From Absidia repens (lineage: Eukaryota; Mucoromycota; Mucoromycetes; Mucorales; Cunninghamellaceae), in assembly GCA_002105175.1 (NCBI GenBank), contig MCGE01000008.1, positions 1,240,001-1,304,000 of the forward strand: a DNA stretch of 64,000 nt, written 5' to 3'. The position numbers and the translations under genes are program-made. Within the stretch, counting starts at the first letter, position 1, and each line of letters opens with the position of its first letter. Positions 36,082-46,924 of this stretch are shown here, piece by piece. The notes under the pieces were generated by a model that was not told where the DNA came from, did not search any database, and saw only the letters and a program-made list of their open reading frames with translations.

Positions 36082-37482
36082 TCAATGAATACAGCGTAAA
36101 GTGACCTTTTCAATAGCATCCCAATTTTTCATTGCCTTGGCCCAATGGCGTTCCGAAGAAATCAAAGTGACAGAAGGAGAAGTGGACGTTGGAGAAGATC
36201 GCAAAGGTTGAGGCTGATGATGATCCAAAGATAATTCTGAGGAGGACGAACGCGTGTTTTCATTGTAAAGCAGCACAAATTGATCGGCCAAAGGTTTCAA
36301 GGAAGGATCCAGCATGGTGGAGAACTTGTCGTGGAGCCTTGTTCGGAGCGCGGCCAGGTTGGTAGATCGAGGGATTTGAATCACTACAATATTGTCCATA
36401 TCATAAATGACCTTGAGTTTCATAGTACGTACCGCTGACGGAGAAGATTCACTGTTGGAAAGCACACACGAGGATTGACTTGTTCTTGTACTGCTTCGTC
36501 GACGACGGCCTGGGGCTGAGCTGGAGGAGGAGGAGCTGGAGGAGGAGGAAGTGGAAGACGTGCTGCTGCTACAGCTCATCAAACCGGGTGGAGGAGGAAG
36601 AGGGGAAGACGACAAGTCATCAGCAAACGATGTTTTCTTTTTCGTTGGTGATAATAAAGACGACATGCTGCTGCTGTGGCTGCCATGGAGACTGGTAGTG
36701 GAGGAGGAGGAAGACGTCCATGGTAATCGGTGCGCCGCTTGAGAGCAAAAGGATGACAAACTATTGGAGGATGGAGATCGGCCACGGAAGGATTTGAATT
36801 TGGAAGACCATTTTGATGCATCATCAGTAGACACTACGGCAGGATCCATCCACGTGGTGTTGAAAGGACTGTCAAAAAAGGAATAATCTTCATCAAAGGG
36901 TTGAATGGTTGTTGAGTTGATGATGGCCTGTTGTTGTCGCACCAAATTTTGTTTATCCCTGAGTACTTGTTGCTCGGTATCCCCTTTTTGTAAACCAAAG
37001 AATTCCAAGACAATCAATGTTTGAGTGATAGCTGCAGGAAGACGGAACAAGGCTTGCACAAATCGATCCAATTCGGCACGGCGCTGTCCATTGGGCTGTT
37101 TTTTGTTCAGTAAACCTTGAGGTTTCAGTTTGGGAAGAGAAAGTGGCTGCATTGGACGTCCATTGTTGTTATTGTTTTTCTTGTTGTTGCTGTTTAACGA
37201 GGGAAAGGCATCGTGGAGACGTTGACAAAATTGCACGCAATCATCGTATCGTCTGGCAATGGTGTAAGGATGTCGTTTTAAACATGTTGGAAGGTTGTTG
37301 AATTGTTGAGGATCCACATGAATGATAAACCACATTTTCCCTTGACGTCGTTCATAAGAGACAACACTAGCTTGGCGAATCAATGGTGCAAGCTTGATGC
37401 CAGGGGCAGCAGTTGTTTTGTGGTTGTATGTTGATAAAGTAGAGTATGATGATGTACTTGATGGTAAAATAGAAGTTGCCAT
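36082..37482 (-). CDS. PX-PB1 domain protein (Bem1/Scd2-like halves without SH3)
   Basis: Intronless, 466 residues, starting MATSILPSSTSSYS. Residues about 45-170 look like a PX domain: the strand RRQGKMWFIIHVD, then PYTIARRYDDCVQFCQRLHDAFP, a Pro-containing loop (LPKLKPQGLL) and RRAELDRFVQALFRLP, as in phosphoinositide-binding PX folds. The centre is Ser-rich and low complexity. Residues about 365-466 resemble a PB1 domain: MKLKVIYDMDNIVVIQIPR, LRTRLHDKF, QFVLLYNE and the end WDAIEKVTLRCIH. PX plus PB1 is the C-terminal arrangement of the polarity scaffold Bem1/Scd2 and of p40phox, but I see no SH3 domain here. A polarity or NADPH-oxidase adaptor role is inferred. Upstream in-frame codons have no ATG, so this start is chosen. 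Confidence 0.75.
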   Translation of the reverse strand: MATSILPSSTSSYSTLSTYNHKTTAAPGIKLAPLIRQASVVSYERRQGKMWFIIHVDPQQFNNLPTCLKRHPYTIARRYDDCVQFCQRLHDAFPSLNSNNKKNNNNNGRPMQPLSLPKLKPQGLLNKKQPNGQRRAELDRFVQALFRLPAAITQTLIVLEFFGLQKGDTEQQVLRDKQNLVRQQQAIINSTTIQPFDEDYSFFDSPFNTTWMDPAVVSTDDASKWSSKFKSFRGRSPSSNSLSSFCSQAAHRLPWTSSSSSTTSLHGSHSSSMSSLLSPTKKKTSFADDLSSSPLPPPPGLMSCSSSTSSTSSSSSSSSSSSAPGRRRRSSTRTSQSSCVLSNSESSPSAVRTMKLKVIYDMDNIVVIQIPRSTNLAALRTRLHDKFSTMLDPSLKPLADQFVLLYNENTRSSSSELSLDHHQPQPLRSSPTSTSPSVTLISSERHWAKAMKNWDAIEKVTLRCIH

Positions 37483-38612
37483 CGTAATAGATGTTTTTTT
37501 TGGATATATACGAAAAGTGAAGAAAAATGGAAAAGCGAAAGAGAAGTGAAAAAATAAAAAAGGGGGAGAGGAATTATTTATAAAAAAAAAAAAAATCAAA
37601 ATGAGTGTGGGAAGCCGAAAAGGACCTCCCTCTTGTCAACTTTTGAAGGAATTTCTCCTTGATTTAAACCCCGCAATTTTTGACATGATTTGTTTGTCAT
37701 TGTTCTTTTGCTCCTCATTTTCGATCATTTAGCATTCCAATTCACCATCAGCAAAAGAAGAAAATAATCTCCTTTCTGTGACGCTGTTTTCCTTTTTTGA
37801 ATTTGAAGATCATTTGTGTGGTTCATTACAGTATCTAAAGTTTTTATCGTATTATCTGTGTGTGTGCAGGGCAGTTGGTTGGTAATGAATTTCAATGGAT
37901 TCAACTCCTCTTTTTTTCATTTCTTGATAACGCATATTTCCCCTTAATTTTTCATTCGATGAGATCCCAAGTCAAAATTCGATCTTTTTGATCTGGCCCA
38001 TATCATAGCAAATTCCCCTTGGGAATAATTTGCCCTACATTCAATCAAATTGCACTAATTTTTATATATCACCATATGATATATTGCTAGAAGAAATCAA
38101 AGGGACAACGAGAGTGGGATTTCAAAAAAGTCAAGTAACACAATTTCATTCAATGTCAAGCATATCAACCTTGGATTGCATTTATGTTTTCAAGTTTGCT
38201 GCTCATGATTGAAATGCATATTAGAATGTTTCTTTGACTAAGGGGGAAGAGGCGGAGACGATAGAAAAAAAAAATGCTTTTAACATGTTTGTTGTCGACC
38301 GTCAATGCATGAATCTGGGGGGGAAGGGAGGATTTCCCAAATTGGGCCTAAATTGAACGGCCGCTCTTTTCTCAAAAATCTTTTTTAGTATCAATGGGCA
38401 TACGATTCTTTATGGGCTTATGTTTTTTTTTTGTTTGTGGCTCGGGCTTCACACACGCACAAAAAAAAAAAAAAAAAAAAAAAGCCAAAAATAAGCACTA
38501 TGCCCTATATAAAATTTTGGCTTTTTGAATTATCATCTTTCTTTCTCTTCCTTTTTTTTTATACACTACGATATTACTGTTATCAAATCATAACATATTC
38601 ATTTCTTATAAA
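37483..38612. other. Intergenic, divergent promoters of the PX-PB1 and ENTH genes
   Basis: AT-rich with an A run at about 38461-38483. A short open frame at 38030-38212 lacks an ATG and family likeness. No gene seen. Confidence 0.45.
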
Positions 38613-40704
38613 ATGGCTACAGACAACGATTATCAAGTCAAGGTAAGCGATATGCCAAGTTCCGGAAAGGCTATTCTATTTTTATCCTGACTTGCATGAT
38701 TTTTTTTGATTGATTGATTGATTGATTGACTGACCTTCCTCATTCCTGTATTATACGATAGGGTGTATTCAACAAAATGTAAGATTGTCAAAATTACAAT
38801 GAGATAGAAACTGAATGTGTTTATGTATCATATTTATAGGAAACAAGCTGTTCATTATTACAATGCGATGGAATCCAAAGTCTTACAAGCTACCAATACT
38901 GATGCATGGGGAGCTCCTTCTACATTGATGCGAAGTTTAGCTCAAGGCACTATGGAAACGTAAGTTCAATCATGATCATCATCATCATCCTGCATTACAT
39001 ATTCATGTGGAAAATTTAAACTTGTTTTTACCATTCTAAATGAAAAGTTGGATGTCATTATGCCGGCATTATATCGAAGATTGACTGTGAAGGATACAAG
39101 ACAGTGGCTTCAAGTTTACAAGGTAAAAAAAAAAAAAAAAAAAAAAAAAATAAGGTTCGGGATCTAAATTTAGTTAGTAACACTCGTTTGTATTTTTAGG
39201 CACTTGTTTTGTTGGAATACCTTATCAAATATGGTGATGATCAAGTCCTTACTTTCGTTCAATCTCATCCACAAGTACTCACTTCTCTACAAAAATTTGA
39301 ATTCATTGATGAAAAGGGTCAAGATAAGGGTTATAATGGTAAACTAAAATAGACCGCATGCTTGAGAAAAAAAAAAGTCAAGCCTGATTGTGTAACTCAA
39401 AATCCGAAACCTTTTTTTTTTCTAGTACGAGTTCGGTCCAAAACGGTGAATGAACTGGTCAAAGATCCTGAGGAAATCAAACGTATACGAGAAAATGGCC
39501 GTCTTTCCCAAGATCGATTTATTGGTGTTAGCTCAGATGATGTTGCCACTAGTCCCACAATGGAAAACAATAATGATGACAATGGTGCCAATGTTTCCGC
39601 AAAACAATTACCTCCTATCCAAGCTCCTCTTTCCCCACAGCAACAACCACAACAACCACAACAACCACAACAGCCACAAGAACAAGAACAAGAACAAGAA
39701 CAAGAACAAGAACAACAGCATGATGATATGGATGATGCTATTTTCAGGGAAGATTTTATTGATCCTTTGGACGAAGACAATCATGCTATGGTGTTTCCTA
39801 CTGCCGGTGGAAAAGGTACCAAAACCAAACTGCCAATGGATGATTTTGCAAGCGACGATGATGATCAAGAAGACAAAAAGAAGAAAGTTGAAAAAAGCCA
39901 GGAACAGCCACAGCAAAAGAAAAAATCTAGATTTAGCTTTTCTGGGGTATTTTCTCGCTCAAAGCAACCAAAACAAGATAACACCACCAACTTGCCTTCT
40001 TCGGATCAAAAAGATACCGCTGCACCCGACTCTGTTGCAAACGATACCACACCGCAAGATGTTACCTCAGCTACTAAAAATGATACATCCACCAATGTGA
40101 CGCCAATGGACACCGCCACCGCTATTGATAACCAAGATGATGACGGATGGGGAGATTTTGCTTCACCAGATCAAGGTAACTTTTTTTTTTTTTTTAAAAA
40201 AAAGCAAGGTGGATCGGCGTTTTAATGGTTTTTTTTTCAGGCACGAATATTCTTGAGGAGGTGACCGAACAAAAAGAAGATGATCTTTTGGATCTTGATT
40301 GTGACATGATGACAACGTCTTCAGCAAGAACAAGCGTAGATAACAATGATTTGCTCTTATTGGATGTGGAGATACCATCGTTTAACGATAGCCAGTATCC
40401 AACTCACAATGCCATACCATCGATGATGATGATGATGAAAAACAACACTACTCCACCTGCTGTGACGACGACGATGATGAATACTGGAAACAACACACCA
40501 ACAACTCCATTTGATTTCGATCCTCTTGGCTATGCTGGATTGAAGACACCCACCACCCCACCACCTGCACCTGCTATTGCACCTGCTGCTCCTCAACAAT
40601 TAACACAGCACTGGTATCCCTGGATGGCAACCAGTAACACTATCTCTTCTTATCAACAGAAGCAACATCAGCAACCTGTCACAGTAGATGACTTGTTATC
40701 TTAA
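38613..40704 (+). CDS. ENTH-domain clathrin adaptor (epsin/Ent3-like); frame break at intron 3
   Basis: Adaptor for clathrin vesicle budding, Golgi/endosome type. Exons: 38613-38642, 38762-38778, 38840-38959, 39048-39122, 39200-39338, 39426-40175, 40241-40704. ENTH domain about residues 10-150: HYYNAMESKVLQATNTDAWGAP, LDVIMPALYRRL, QVYKALVLLEYLIKYG, FEFIDEKGQDKGYNVRVRSK. The tail has a Gln/Pro run, LLDLD (clathrin-box pattern) and DDGWGDF, which resembles the GAE motif that binds gamma-ear domains, pointing to an Ent3/epsinR role. Odd: the GT donor at 38960 leaves phase 2, but the AG acceptor at 39047 starts the ENTH frame in phase 0, so normal splicing gives an early stop. Reading CATTCTAAATGAAAAG as coding would restore frame, but no AG precedes it. 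AATAAA at 40810-40815. Confidence 0.8.
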
Positions 40705-40992
40705 AAAAAAATAGGATATCTTTCCCCCAAATATACATATTTATTTATTTTGTACACTGCGTTATATATTATTATATCTATTCCCCCTTTTTTTTTATAT
40801 CTATCTATCAATAAAACAAAATAAAAATACATGTATTCCCATTTGTTACTCAAAATGTATTTTCAAAGTACCGAGTGGGTATCGGGCGGAGTTTTTTGGA
40901 CAACATTCCAATTTAAATATAGAAGGTAATACCTATCCTTTTTCTTTATTTCTTCTCCTCCCCCCTCTCCTTCTCTTTACTTTGAAAACGCC

Positions 40993-41741
40993 ATGTTTGC
41001 TCCTTGTCATGTTTATTATGGTACCCTCATTCATTCCTTGTCTCTGCAAGAACTGGAAATCATCGAAAACGGAGTGCTGATTGTACAAGATGGCATCATT
41101 GCTCAAATCGAACGAAACGTCGAAAATATTGATGCTTTTTTAGCCGCCAGCAAACTGGATGACTATAAGGTAAGTGAGACTTCCACGCCCTCTCCCTTCA
41201 TATGTCTTCAAAGTGAATAGTGCTGAAATGACTCAAACGTCAATTTTTTCATCTTTTAGTTACATTGTCTTGATCAACATCAATTCCTTCTCCCAGGTTT
41301 GGTGGACACTCATGCTGTAAGTGTGCATGACCTTCATGACTCTCCAATTGGTTTACTAAAACCCTTTCATTTTTCCCCCCCTCATGCCACGAATATTTAG
41401 CACGCACCCCAATACGTATTTGCAGGATCAGGGATGGATTTGCAACTGCTAGAATGGCTCAACAAGCATGTTTTTCCCTGCGAGTCAGCTTTCAAAGATG
41501 TGGCTCATGCCGAAGCGGCGTATACAAAGGTGGTGTCAAGGTTTTTACGTAATGGAACGACAACATGCAGTTGGTTTGCCACCATCCATTTGGAGTCATG
41601 TAAGCGGCTAGTGGATGTGATTAACACCTTGGGACAACGGGCGTATGTCGGCAAAGTCAACATGGATCAGAACAGTCCGGAGTATTATGTGGAAACGACA
41701 GAAAACAGTTTGAAGGACACCAGGACGTTTATTGAATACAC

Positions 41742-41775
<34 letters not shown>

Positions 41776-42564
41776 GAAAACAAAGGATTGGTGACGCCAG
41801 TGATCACCCCCCGCTTTGCCATTGCATGCTCGTCGGCGTTGATGAAAGGACTCGCTGATTTGGCCAAAGAATACAAAGTGCCTATCCAAACCCATTTATG
41901 TGAAAACCCTGACGAAATCACCTTCACTCGATCGCTGTACCGTGAATCGGCTTCTTACACGGCGATTTACGATGATCATGGTTTGCTTGGTCCTGACTCG
42001 TATATGGCTCACTGTGTGCACATGACGGACGACGAAATTGACTTGTTGGCGAAGCGCGAGACCGGGATTGCTCATTGTGCCAACTCCAACTTTAGCTTAC
42101 ACAGTGGACTATGTGATGTGCGACGCTTCATGGCCAAGGGTGTGAAGGTGGGACTTGGGACCGATGTTGCCGGTGGATTTGCTCCTTCGATCATGGATGC
42201 CATGCGGTCCAGCTTCTTTGCGTCCAAAACAATCAAGGCACTCCAACGTGATCAACATAACAACAAGGACTATGCCTATTTGCAACCCGCTGAACTGATT
42301 TACCTGGCGACATTGGGTGGTGCGCATGTCTTGGGCTTGCAAGATAAAATCGGTAGTTTTGCCCCTGGTAAGGCATTCGATGCTCTTTGGATTGATCCCA
42401 CTACTTCTTCTGGTACAATTGACCTTATGGGCCAGGAATCTCAAACTCAAATTGTGGAGAAGTTTTTGTTTGCTGGGTCTGATCGGAATATCTTGCACGT
42501 CTTTGTCAATGGTCGCCGTGTTTCTGGTGCTGCTGAAGTTGCGATTGATGTTGGTGATTCATAG
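40993..42564 (+). CDS. GUD1: Guanine deaminase
   Basis: Amidohydrolase converting guanine to xanthine and ammonia (purine salvage, cytosol). Three exons: 40993-41169, 41260-41316, 41401-42564; 465 residues, near the family's usual 450-490. Zn-binding signature DTHAHAPQY spans the exon 2-3 junction (HxH). Further metal and catalytic motifs: PIQTHLCENPDE, YMAHCVHMTDDE, AHCANSNFSLHSG and KVGLGTDVAGG. The end has the usual PGKAFDALWID block. One insertion is a run of about 12 Gln between the second and third core blocks (about residue 184), where homologues have a short loop. AATAAA at 42648-42653. It is followed by a convergent gene. Confidence 0.95.
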
Positions 42565-42849
42565 TAGTATAGGTTATTAGTATTTAGTTGTAGTGTAGTA
42601 CCGTTTTTTTTTTTTTTTTTTTTTTTTTTTTTGGAAAGCAATCATTGAATAAAACATTTATTTAATAAAATTTTGGAACCAAATAGAGTCAATGAATTGA
42701 GTGATTATGATTATTTATTTATTATACAAACAAAGGTGCAAAAATGGCAGACATTATTTTATAGGTGTGATAAAGGTTATATACTGTACAAAAGGGGAAG
42801 GGGTGGGAAATGATTTGCGGAAAAGAAAAATGGAAACGTTTGTCTTTCT

Positions 42850-43095
42850 TTACCAATGGGTACGGTTCCATCTACTATCATACTTTTGGTTGACAGTGTT
42901 CAATTTGACTTGCTGGCCTTCTTGAATATCTTGCCAAGGGAATTTATTATCCTTATGATCCCAAACAACATCGGGAGCACGGGCTTGATGAATGGACATA
43001 TAGACAGCACCACCTAAGGCGAACCCAAGAATACCAACAATAGGGAAGATTTCAGGCTTGTTTTTAGCTTGGCGAAGGAAATGCATAACAGTCAT
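42850..43095 (-). CDS. NDUFA4/B12D-family mitochondrial inner-membrane protein
   Basis: Intronless, 81 residues. It starts MTVMHFLRQAKNKPEIFPI, has one TM helix (VGILGFALGGAVYMSI), then QARAPDVVWDHKDNKFPW, and ends in NQKYDSRW. This matches the MLRQ/NDUFA4-B12D family (NPDVCWDR...PW...), small single-pass proteins associated with cytochrome c oxidase or complex I in the mitochondrial inner membrane. A second ATG three codons in (MHFLRQ) is an alternative start. It converges with guanine deaminase, 285 bp away. Confidence 0.88.
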   Translation of the reverse strand: MTVMHFLRQAKNKPEIFPIVGILGFALGGAVYMSIHQARAPDVVWDHKDNKFPWQDIQEGQQVKLNTVNQKYDSRWNRTHW

Positions 43096-43705
43096 GATGG
43101 GCAGTAAAATATGATTGTTTAGAAATATATATGTATATAGAGAGAGAGGAAGAGATTATATTGAATGATCTTTTTACTGATGATTACTTGCACGTACTCT
43201 TTTATATTGAAGCAAGAGCCATAATCATGATCCCACTTTTTTTTGGTTCCTGGACTTCCCTGTGGCATGATTTTTTTACACCTGTAATTGATTGGCTGGA
43301 AACGAAAGGCTGAGTTTCGTTTGGATTTCCGCGCGTAAAAAAAAAAAAAAGTGGGTCGAGCATTGTGTGAACTTTGTTTTATCTTTTATTTGTGCATTAG
43401 GCAAGGTCACTGACATATATGACAGTAACATACTTCTAGGTAAACATTTATAGAAATGAAACCACTATACTTGAAACATTGGTCACCGGACTATTCATTA
43501 ATTAGGGACATACTGACCGGAGTATCTTCTGCAGCCATCAGTCAGTGAACCTTTTCTGTGCGAGGAATTAGCAGCTACGTAAATGTATCTCACATGTTGG
43601 TAAATTCACAGAATACACATACATGACTCAATGCTTTTTCTACATATATTTGCGATGTGTGCAAAGCGACGACGGCAACGGCGGTTGGTCATTTTATACT
43701 CCGAT
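43096..43705. other. Intergenic; promoter side of the NDUFA4-like gene
   Basis: GA-rich stretch near 43138-43156 and an A run at 43337-43350. No gene seen. Confidence 0.45.
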
Positions 43706-44010
43706 TCACATGATTTTTTTAGATAGCCTTTATTTTTTTTCCATCCTCCCCTTTTTTTCTTCTCTCTCTCTTTTTTTTTTTTTTTTTTTTCAAACTGTCA
43801 ACTTCATCGATGACTTCAATGACGTGCTAGTGATCTTGGATTAGTATTAGAACGTGAATTAGGGGCATTTTGAAAATGCAATACAAACATCATGGGGAAA
43901 TCCTTTCATTTTGGAGTCGAGATTTGAGGCCGCTGTTCGATTGCTGTAATGGAATCCTTAGCTTTGTGTTAGTTGTCATAGTATATATCTACATTTGAAT
44001 AAAACACGCA
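43706..44010 (+). repeat. Dispersed repeat R, copy R10 (only plus-oriented copy)
   Basis: Read on the plus strand: CACATG (near 43707), a long pyrimidine run (43735-43790), CAACTTCATCG, a core shared with R8 and R9 (AGGGGCATTTTGAAAATGCA, ACAAACATCATGGGG), the hairpin at 43892-43909, and AATAAA near 43998. It belongs to the same subfamily as R8 and R9 but is inverted relative to all other copies. Confidence 0.6.
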
Positions 44011-44072
44011 TTGTAATTTACACTATTAGTATCGCATAAACTTTTAATCGTTTTGTCGCATGGACCATATAC

Positions 44073-44073
44073 A

Positions 44074-44164
<91 letters not shown>

Positions 44165-44181
44165 GTGAATGTGTATGTGTG
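44073..44181 (+). repeat. Hexanucleotide microsatellite (ATGTGT)n
   Basis: About 18 copies of a 6-bp unit with one A-for-T interruption near 44168. On the minus strand it reads as a (HI)n open frame, which is an artefact. Confidence 0.95.
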
Positions 44182-44289
44182 CAAGTAAAAATAGGTTGAG
44201 TGTTGGATGACTTGGCCCAACTGTAATGCCTAATGAACGCGAGCTATATGTGTACAAAGAAAAACCCTACGTACCTATGTAAAATAAAA

Positions 44290-44625
44290 TCATTGCTGGA
44301 CGTTTTTTGTCACTTCTGCCATTTTGTGCTTTGGTGAGCAATCCTTGGGAGTCCAACTGACTTCCGTTTGTGTTTTACGTTGTTTAGTTTCCATCACATC
44401 GTATTCAGTAGAAAATAGTGTGTTAAATATATGTAATACATCCAATCTAGTGGAGATATAGTCTTTTTTAGAAAATGTTATGCAGGTAGCAAGATATATA
44501 TTGACACATATAAATGCTAGAGTGGGAATGAAGTCACCATTCATATTCAATGGCCTAGTATTGCTAGTCAGTCGCTGGAATTTTAGGGAGGGCAGGGTAA
44601 AAGTAGACAAAAGGCAGAGGAACAT
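44290..44625 (-). CDS. Doubtful 111-codon ORF
   Basis: ATG-started single frame. The second half (EYDVMETKQRKTQTEVSW, then CSPKHKMAEVTKN) has protein-like, charged composition; the first half is Leu/Phe-rich and unconvincing. It may be the last exon of a gene, a decayed fragment, or chance. No family is recognised. It lies between a microsatellite and repeat R4, in otherwise non-coding DNA. Confidence 0.22.
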   Translation of the reverse strand: MFLCLLSTFTLPSLKFQRLTSNTRPLNMNGDFIPTLAFICVNIYLATCITFSKKDYISTRLDVLHIFNTLFSTEYDVMETKQRKTQTEVSWTPKDCSPKHKMAEVTKNVQQ

Positions 44626-44789
44626 GCTCGATAGAGACGCCTATACATACAACACAGTTTAGACTCAATAATATGGTTAGTTGAGCAACATCAGGGCCGT
44701 ATTTCATATTAAACTCTCCAAGACTTGTCAATTAGTTGCTTGGGACTCTGGGAGAATAATAATTATAATGGATAAGCTTCAAAACCAAT

Positions 44790-45492
44790 GTTTGATAGGA
44801 CACTCAAAAATAACTACGCTATTCATTGGTCAGAAGATGGGTAATAAAAAATAAATTTTATTTGAAGCACGCTAGTCAACACTGACTGAAGGACTGGGGT
44901 TCATTGTCACAAGGGATCTAATAAGGGAGGGTTGGGGCAGGCGAGTGAGGGATCTTTTAGTCAAGCTTACGAATGGTCAAGTATAAGTTAAAGAGACAAT
45001 TTTAAAAGGGAACTTATACACAATACATAGAAAAGACTGAAGGGGTATCTTTTATTGAAGCATAGCATTGGTCAATACTAATGAAAGAGTGATGGTGGTA
45101 GCAACAGGGATCTATTCTATTGCATAAGACATGAAGGAGACTATTGGGACATTTTTCGTTAAAGCAAGTAAAAAGAGATATAGTTTATTCAGACGTATAG
45201 AGAGACTATGGACAAACTAACACTAAACTAAGGTAATGAAGGTTTCAAAAAGCCAACTAATAGTGGTTCTAAATCCTGAATCCAAAATGAAAGAGTTTCC
45301 CCATGCATCTTGTAATCCCTGAGCTGGAAACGCTTCTAAACTAGTCCTGACACTAATCTAAGTCCAATATAACCCCATTGAAGTTGAATGGTGAAGAAAA
45401 AAAGAAGAATGGAAATGAAAAAGTAAAGACAGAGAGCGAAAAATTAAAAATGGGCGAAAATAAATATTCACGTGTGCGGGATATGAAATATA
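44790..45492 (-). repeat. Dispersed repeat R, copy R4 (solo)
   Basis: CACGTG at 45469-45474 followed on the minus strand by AATATTTATTTTC, the CT-rich run, a core with hairpin at 45287-45304 (CCC changed to CTC, still pairable with G-U) and AATAAA near 45188. The left border is approximate. Confidence 0.7.
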
Positions 45493-45605
45493 TTTTATTC
45501 TTTGGTGACAAGATTGCTTCGCCGTTAATTTTTTTGTTCAATATAAAAAGGACTCCACCGCCCCCCCCCTCATAAATCAACACATGCAATATATTAGTAG
45601 TAATT

Positions 45606-45875
45606 TTATGACATTAACCCACTATTCAACAGTGGCTCGTCTCTACCATCACGGCTATTGGCAGCATGGCATTTCTTTTTTTGTTCTTGTAGAAACCCAC
45701 ACCTTTCAACAGCGACTCTTTTCTCTTTAAGAGCGTTCCCCCGTCGTTCGGCATTGACAGTATCTTGAATGTCTTCTGATGGTAAAGCTGTCACGATGAA
45801 TGTTTGTTTCCCTTTTAACTGTAGAATAAATTTCCACGCATCGTAGATTAATTCGCACCTCCAATTTAGAATAGT
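45606..45875 (-). pseudogene. Coding-like fragment without a start codon
   Basis: An 89-codon minus-strand frame between two stops that looks like real protein: LIYDAWKFILQLKGKQTF, then ALPSEDIQDTVNAERRG, EKRVAVERCGFLQEQKKK and CHAANSRDGRDEPLL, stopping at 45606. It contains no ATG until near the end. It may be the last exon of a gene whose upstream exons I could not find (a CTACAG acceptor lies just before LKGKQTF), or a relic of a dead gene. No family recognised. Confidence 0.35.
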
Positions 45876-46924
45876 TTATTCTATCCCATTTTATTGCACT
45901 GTACTGTGTAGTAGAGCAGGTCACCACTCGTTACAGAATTGCCTCCTCTCTTATTTTTTTTTATTATAATTATTCTACTATTCTACAATAAAAGAATCTT
46001 TTTATATCATCAATGGTTTTTAACGTACGGTGTTTTTAAGCGATGTAAAATATACCTGCCAACTATTTTACTTCCAATGTCCAGGAACAGACCTTACCCG
46101 CACCTCATCGCAGAAACCTCAAAATTGCTATCGTGCTAGATAATATGAGGAAGTAATTAAAGTATACATGATACAAAAACAAAAGAATTTGCTGTCACTA
46201 GACGGCTATTGTAATGATAACACAACAACATTGGCGCTGCCCGGTGTCTACTATTTAACATGATAAAAAAATAAGAGGCCACAATCCACCTGAGCATCAA
46301 GCCAACTAACAAAAAGGCAATGATCGGTCCCTGTGCACCTTGTATATATTTCTATTACTTGCTACAGTATAATATTGATAAGGCAGCAACGATATCATTG
46401 GGGTATACTCTCATTTGATCCCTTTGTGCTACCAACTATATTCGTTCATTACATGTCAAAAGACAGTATATATCCTTGAAAAAAAAAAAAAAATACATTT
46501 CCATCCTCTATTTGTTCTCTTTCGACGCCACACAGGTAAGACTGAGTTTAAGACAAATATCCATAGCCATCCACCGATAATTAAAAATTAATAATGAACC
46601 TGAGGCCGTCACTCGATAATAAGTCTCTTTCTACGCTTTCTCCTCGTCCTCGACAGGTAGCTCTATATGACAAGATAGATAGTATACTTCATACAAATTA
46701 AGCTCTTCCATTCAAACGATCAAATAAAATCAGTGAGATGATAGAGCATCCGTTTGCGACAAATGCAAAGCTTTTTATTGAATTTTCTTCCAATAAGGAA
46801 TTTGCCCAGCGTTATGATTGGACTGGCATAGAATTATAAACTCAGCTCCTGCTACCACCCAACGCGATAATTTTTATTACCCAAAAGACCGTGTTTTCTT
46901 ATTTTTTTTTTCTTTACTTCAACT
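45876..46924. other. Intergenic, AT-rich
   Basis: About 1 kb before the RFC gene. A run of A at about 46480-46492 and T-rich stretches. I looked for upstream exons of the fragment at 45606-45875 and found none. No gene seen. Confidence 0.45.

Noticed and set aside
44018..44257. Minus-strand ORF rich in alternating His-Ile
   Set aside because: Direct translation of the (ATGTGT)n microsatellite.
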